The position numbers were made by a program, and so were the translations under genes. Of a stretch of 17,318 bases of DNA, positions 15,021 to 17,318 are shown piece after piece. A model generated the notes under the pieces. That model saw only the letters and a program-made list of their open reading frames with translations, did no database searches and had not been told where the DNA came from. Source of the DNA: Arcicella rigui (lineage in GTDB: Bacteria; Bacteroidota; Bacteroidia; Cytophagales; Spirosomataceae); NCBI RefSeq assembly GCF_034929435.1, contig NZ_JAYFUM010000037.1, positions 1 through 17,318 on the forward strand. The letters run 5' to 3'. Numbering within the stretch: position 1 is the first letter of the stretch; each line of letters opens with the position of its first letter.

Positions 15021-15037
15021 ACGGAATTCCATTCCGT
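15021..15037. repeat. Compact palindrome in the GT2-GT4 gap
   Basis: ACGGAAT (15021-15027), a 3-nt loop TCC, and ATTCCGT (15031-15037) form a perfect short palindrome only 5 bp after the GT2 stop codon. AAAACAAAAA follows, so it is not a terminator for the plus strand. It is more GC-rich than its surroundings and looks like a small dispersed repeat; only one copy was found in the window. Confidence 0.45.
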
Positions 15038-15066
15038 AAAACAAAAATCAAAAAATCATTAGGCAA

Positions 15067-16200
15067 ATGCGAATAGGAATAGAAGCTCAACGAATTTTTC
15101 GTAAAAAAAAACATGGAATGGACATCGTTGTTCTTGAAGTACTCAAAGAACTTCAAAAGATGAACACTTCTGATGAATACTTCGTTTACGCTCAGCCAGA
15201 CGACGATATGAAGGCACTTCAAGCAAGTGCAAACATGAATTTGAATATTACCAAAGCCGCTTCATATCCAGTTTGGGAGCAAAGTATTCTTCCAAAAGCT
15301 TATAAATCAGACAAGGTAGATCTTTTACACTGCACAAGTAATACAGCTCCAATTGCTACCAAAATTCCTTTAGTAGTAACCATTCATGATATTATTTATT
15401 TAGAAAAATGGATGATTACAGAAGGAACTTACTACCAACGCTTTGGTAATTTATACCGCCGTTGGAATGTTCCTAAAATCGCTCATAAAGCCGACATGAT
15501 TATTACAGTAAGTGATTATGAAAGAGAGCGAATTATCGAAGGATTAAAAATTCCAGAAAAAAGAGTACGAACCGTTTATAATGCTTGTGGGAAACATTTT
15601 ACCCCAACAAGCACACCTGAAGAACTGGCAGCATTCAAAGAAAAAATGAAACTGCCTGACCGTTTTGTACTGTTCTTAGGAAATACCGACCCTAAAAAAA
15701 ATCTTCCAAATGTATTAAAAGCCTTGGGCATACTTCATAACCGTGGACAACTTGACTTTACTTTGGTAATGCCAGATTTTGGAAAAGAACATTTACTTTC
15801 AATTCTTGCCGCACAAAATAATGAGCATCTAATGGAAAGTATCATGCTCACGGGCTACATTCCTAACCAAGAATTACCTAATTTGTACCGTCTGGCTGAA
15901 TTGTTTTTATATCCATCTTTAAGAGAAAGCTTTGGCATTCCCATTTTGGAAGCAATGAGTTGTGGTACTCCAGTAATAACAAGTAACACATCAGCCATGC
16001 CAGAAGTAGCAGGAAAAGATGCCATTTTAATAGACCCGACTCAACCTGAAGACATTGCAGAAACAATGTTATCCGTGCTAAATAATACAGAGCTGCGAGC
16101 AAAAACAATTGCTTATGGCATCGAAAGAGCAGCCCAGTTTTCATGGAAAAAAACGGCAAATCAAGTTTTAGATATTTATAGAGAAGTTCTCAATAGATAA
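15067..16200 (+). CDS. GT4 family glycosyltransferase (GT-B fold, mannosyltransferase-like)
   Basis: 377 residues with the two Rossmann domains of a retaining GT-B enzyme. The N-terminal domain starts MRIGIEAQRIFRKKKHGM, with DLLHCTSNTAP (85-95), TIHDIIY (105-111) and the linker VSDYERERI (148-156). The C-terminal donor domain begins at RFVLFLGNTDPKKNL (199-213), which includes the phosphate-binding K210/K211, and has SLRESFGIPILEAMSCGTP (284-302) with the EX7E pair E287/E295, then SAMPEVAG (309-316). Such enzymes often use GDP-mannose, or UDP- or dTDP-sugars; the donor is not fixed here. It acts at the cytoplasmic face on the lipid-linked glycan begun by the sugar transferase upstream. It follows the second soluble GT2 by 51 bp and precedes the GT8 gene by 112 bp. 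Confidence 0.92.
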   Translation: MRIGIEAQRIFRKKKHGMDIVVLEVLKELQKMNTSDEYFVYAQPDDDMKALQASANMNLNITKAASYPVWEQSILPKAYKSDKVDLLHCTSNTAPIATKIPLVVTIHDIIYLEKWMITEGTYYQRFGNLYRRWNVPKIAHKADMIITVSDYERERIIEGLKIPEKRVRTVYNACGKHFTPTSTPEELAAFKEKMKLPDRFVLFLGNTDPKKNLPNVLKALGILHNRGQLDFTLVMPDFGKEHLLSILAAQNNEHLMESIMLTGYIPNQELPNLYRLAELFLYPSLRESFGIPILEAMSCGTPVITSNTSAMPEVAGKDAILIDPTQPEDIAETMLSVLNNTELRAKTIAYGIERAAQFSWKKTANQVLDIYREVLNR

Positions 16201-16312
16201 GTTCATTGAGCATTACCTACTTAAAAATTGCTAAAAGGTAATAGAATTCAATGAAATGGCTACTGATTAAAAGGAATTGAAAATAAACGCTATTACAGTA
16301 AAAGCAAATACA

Positions 16313-17197
16313 ATGAAGTCATTAAATATAGTTGTTGCCAGCGATAACCATTATATCATATTATTGGCAGCTCTCATCAAGTCGATTGAAACAAATCTTT
16401 CTAAAGGTCATACTATAACGGTTTATATTATTGAGGATAATGTTAGTGATGAAAATAAAGTAAAACTTCAAAAATCCATCAATACCAATATTACCTCGCT
16501 CATTTGGAAAGAAATGAATAGCGTAATACCAGAAGGAATGAAACTTCCCTTAGACAGAAGTTCATACCCTTTAAATATCTATATGCGTTTATTTATTCCT
16601 TACTTTATTCCAGAAGAAATAGAGAGAGTATTGTACTTAGATGTTGACATGATTGTTTTGAAAGATATTGCTACACTGTTTGAAAATGACCTTGAAAAAT
16701 ACGTGATTGCCGCTGTGTTAGACCCAAGAATTATTACTTTCGATAATAGTTGGGGAGGCGTTTTGAATTACAATGAATTAGGTTTAGCTCCAGATACACG
16801 TTATTTCAATACAGGTTTGCTCATTATGAATACAAAAAAATGGAGAGAACAATCTGTAACGGAAAAAATTATAGAATGTATCGACAACAATAAGAAATTT
16901 GCCAATTATCCAGACCAGTATGGGCTAAATGTTGTATTAGCAAATCAATGGCTTGAATTGAGCCCCCTTTGGAATCATTTTTCAACTTTGCCAGCGAATG
17001 AAACACCTTATTTGATACATTTCGTTGAAAGAAAACCGATTTACAAAGCGTACAATTATAGTGAAGAATTCAAAAAAATCTTTTATTCGTATCTAAAACA
17101 AACAGAATGGAAGAATTTTAAAGCAATTGGAGAATCACAGAGATACATTAAGAAAATTAAAAATATTCTCAATAAGTTTAAACCATCTTGGTTATAA
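16313..17197 (+). CDS. GT8 family glycosyltransferase (LPS glucosyl/galactosyltransferase type)
   Basis: 294 residues from the ATG at 16313. An in-frame TTG at 16277 would add 12 residues that precede the natural beta-strand MKSLNIVVASDNHY, so the ATG is preferred. The retaining GT-A fold of GT8 is clear: SDNHYIILLAALIKSI (10-25), RLFIPYFIP (92-100), metal motif YLDVDMIVLKDI (108-119) with D110/D112, YFNTGLLIMNTKKW (164-177), YPDQYGLNVVL (199-209), and the third metal ligand H236 in LIHFVERKPI (234-243). Members use UDP-glucose or UDP-galactose to extend lipopolysaccharide or capsule chains. It is the last gene of the polysaccharide run and is followed directly by a strong terminator. The C-terminus is lysine rich (YIKKIKNILNKFK), consistent with peripheral membrane binding. 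Confidence 0.9.
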   Translation: MKSLNIVVASDNHYIILLAALIKSIETNLSKGHTITVYIIEDNVSDENKVKLQKSINTNITSLIWKEMNSVIPEGMKLPLDRSSYPLNIYMRLFIPYFIPEEIERVLYLDVDMIVLKDIATLFENDLEKYVIAAVLDPRIITFDNSWGGVLNYNELGLAPDTRYFNTGLLIMNTKKWREQSVTEKIIECIDNNKKFANYPDQYGLNVVLANQWLELSPLWNHFSTLPANETPYLIHFVERKPIYKAYNYSEEFKKIFYSYLKQTEWKNFKAIGESQRYIKKIKNILNKFKPSWL

Positions 17198-17199
17198 CC

Positions 17200-17239
17200 A
17201 AAAAAGGAGTACATTCTATAAGATGTACTCCTTTTTTTT
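17200..17239 (+). terminator. Strong intrinsic terminator closing the polysaccharide locus
   Basis: AAAAAAGGAGTACAT (17200-17214) pairs with ATGTACTCCTTTTTT (17223-17237) around an 8-nt loop, with a T-run of eight ending at 17239. It starts three bases after the GT8 stop codon. The A-run on the other side could also serve a gene coming from the right. Bases 17240-17318 hold no gene; only a 5-bp ACACA/TGTGT pair is visible. Confidence 0.9.
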
Positions 17240-17318
17240 GGTTTGGTTTGATATTTTCTTTTGACACAGATTGCGAGTTGTGTTAAAAACAAACAGCCGT
17301 TGATAGTTTATCTAACAA

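Noticed and set aside
16277..16312. TTG-started 12-residue extension of the GT8 enzyme
   Set aside because: The ATG at 16313 begins exactly at the first beta-strand of the fold; the extension is unlikely to be translated.
17083..17292. Leftward frame over the GT8 3' end and terminator
   Set aside because: It reads through a strong terminator hairpin and the GT8 coding sequence, with no domain features.

Overview
The window reads as a chromosome segment of a Bacteroidota bacterium, most likely of the order Cytophagales. The support is an AT-rich sequence, Bacteroidota-type loose lipobox and Sec signals, a TAnnTTTG-type -7 box, glycosidase families favoured by this phylum (GH92, GH43), and a surface-polysaccharide glycosyltransferase cluster. 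This is judged from protein character only; no database comparison was possible, and genus level cannot be fixed.

Left part (about 1-7340): glycan degradation interrupted by a recombinase/ATPase pair. A leftward two-gene unit encodes a GH43-type lipoprotein and, 33 bp downstream, an exported GH5-like clan GH-A hydrolase; it ends at a hairpin near position 21-80. A rightward GH92 alpha-mannosidase lies at 5025-7292 and ends in a strong bidirectional terminator. Between these divergent units sit a complete tyrosine recombinase (rightward) and an ATPase of the AAA/DUF4143 type (leftward), whose 3' ends overlap by 20 bp. Both carry conspicuous palindromes at their 5' ends. The one before the recombinase is dif-like and runs up to its probable -7 box; the one before the ATPase covers its start codon.

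Middle (7338-9284): a leftward class-3-like aldehyde dehydrogenase, then an AT-rich gap of about 500 bp with no gene.

Right part (9285-17240): a rightward surface-polysaccharide assembly locus. It opens with an orphan single-domain response regulator. Next is an initiating polyprenyl-phosphate sugar-1-phosphate transferase with a degenerate receiver domain fused to its N-terminus and a four-cysteine insertion in its catalytic domain. After it come a membrane GT2 of the cellulose-synthase-like group, a soluble GT2, a hexapeptide-repeat acyltransferase, a second soluble GT2, a GT4 and a GT8. The locus closes at a strong intrinsic terminator (17200-17239). The likely logic is that the fused transferase loads the first sugar phosphate on undecaprenyl phosphate, the GTs extend the unit, and the acyltransferase decorates it. 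No flippase, polymerase or export gene is in the window, so either they lie elsewhere or the product is a short glycan. Several gaps between these genes hold compact hairpins without a U-tract.

The most unusual items are the pseudo-receiver/phosphoglycosyl transferase fusion with its cysteine cluster, its pairing with a phosphorylatable stand-alone receiver, and the dif-like palindrome at the recombinase promoter. No tRNA, rRNA, CRISPR array or recognisable insertion sequence was seen.
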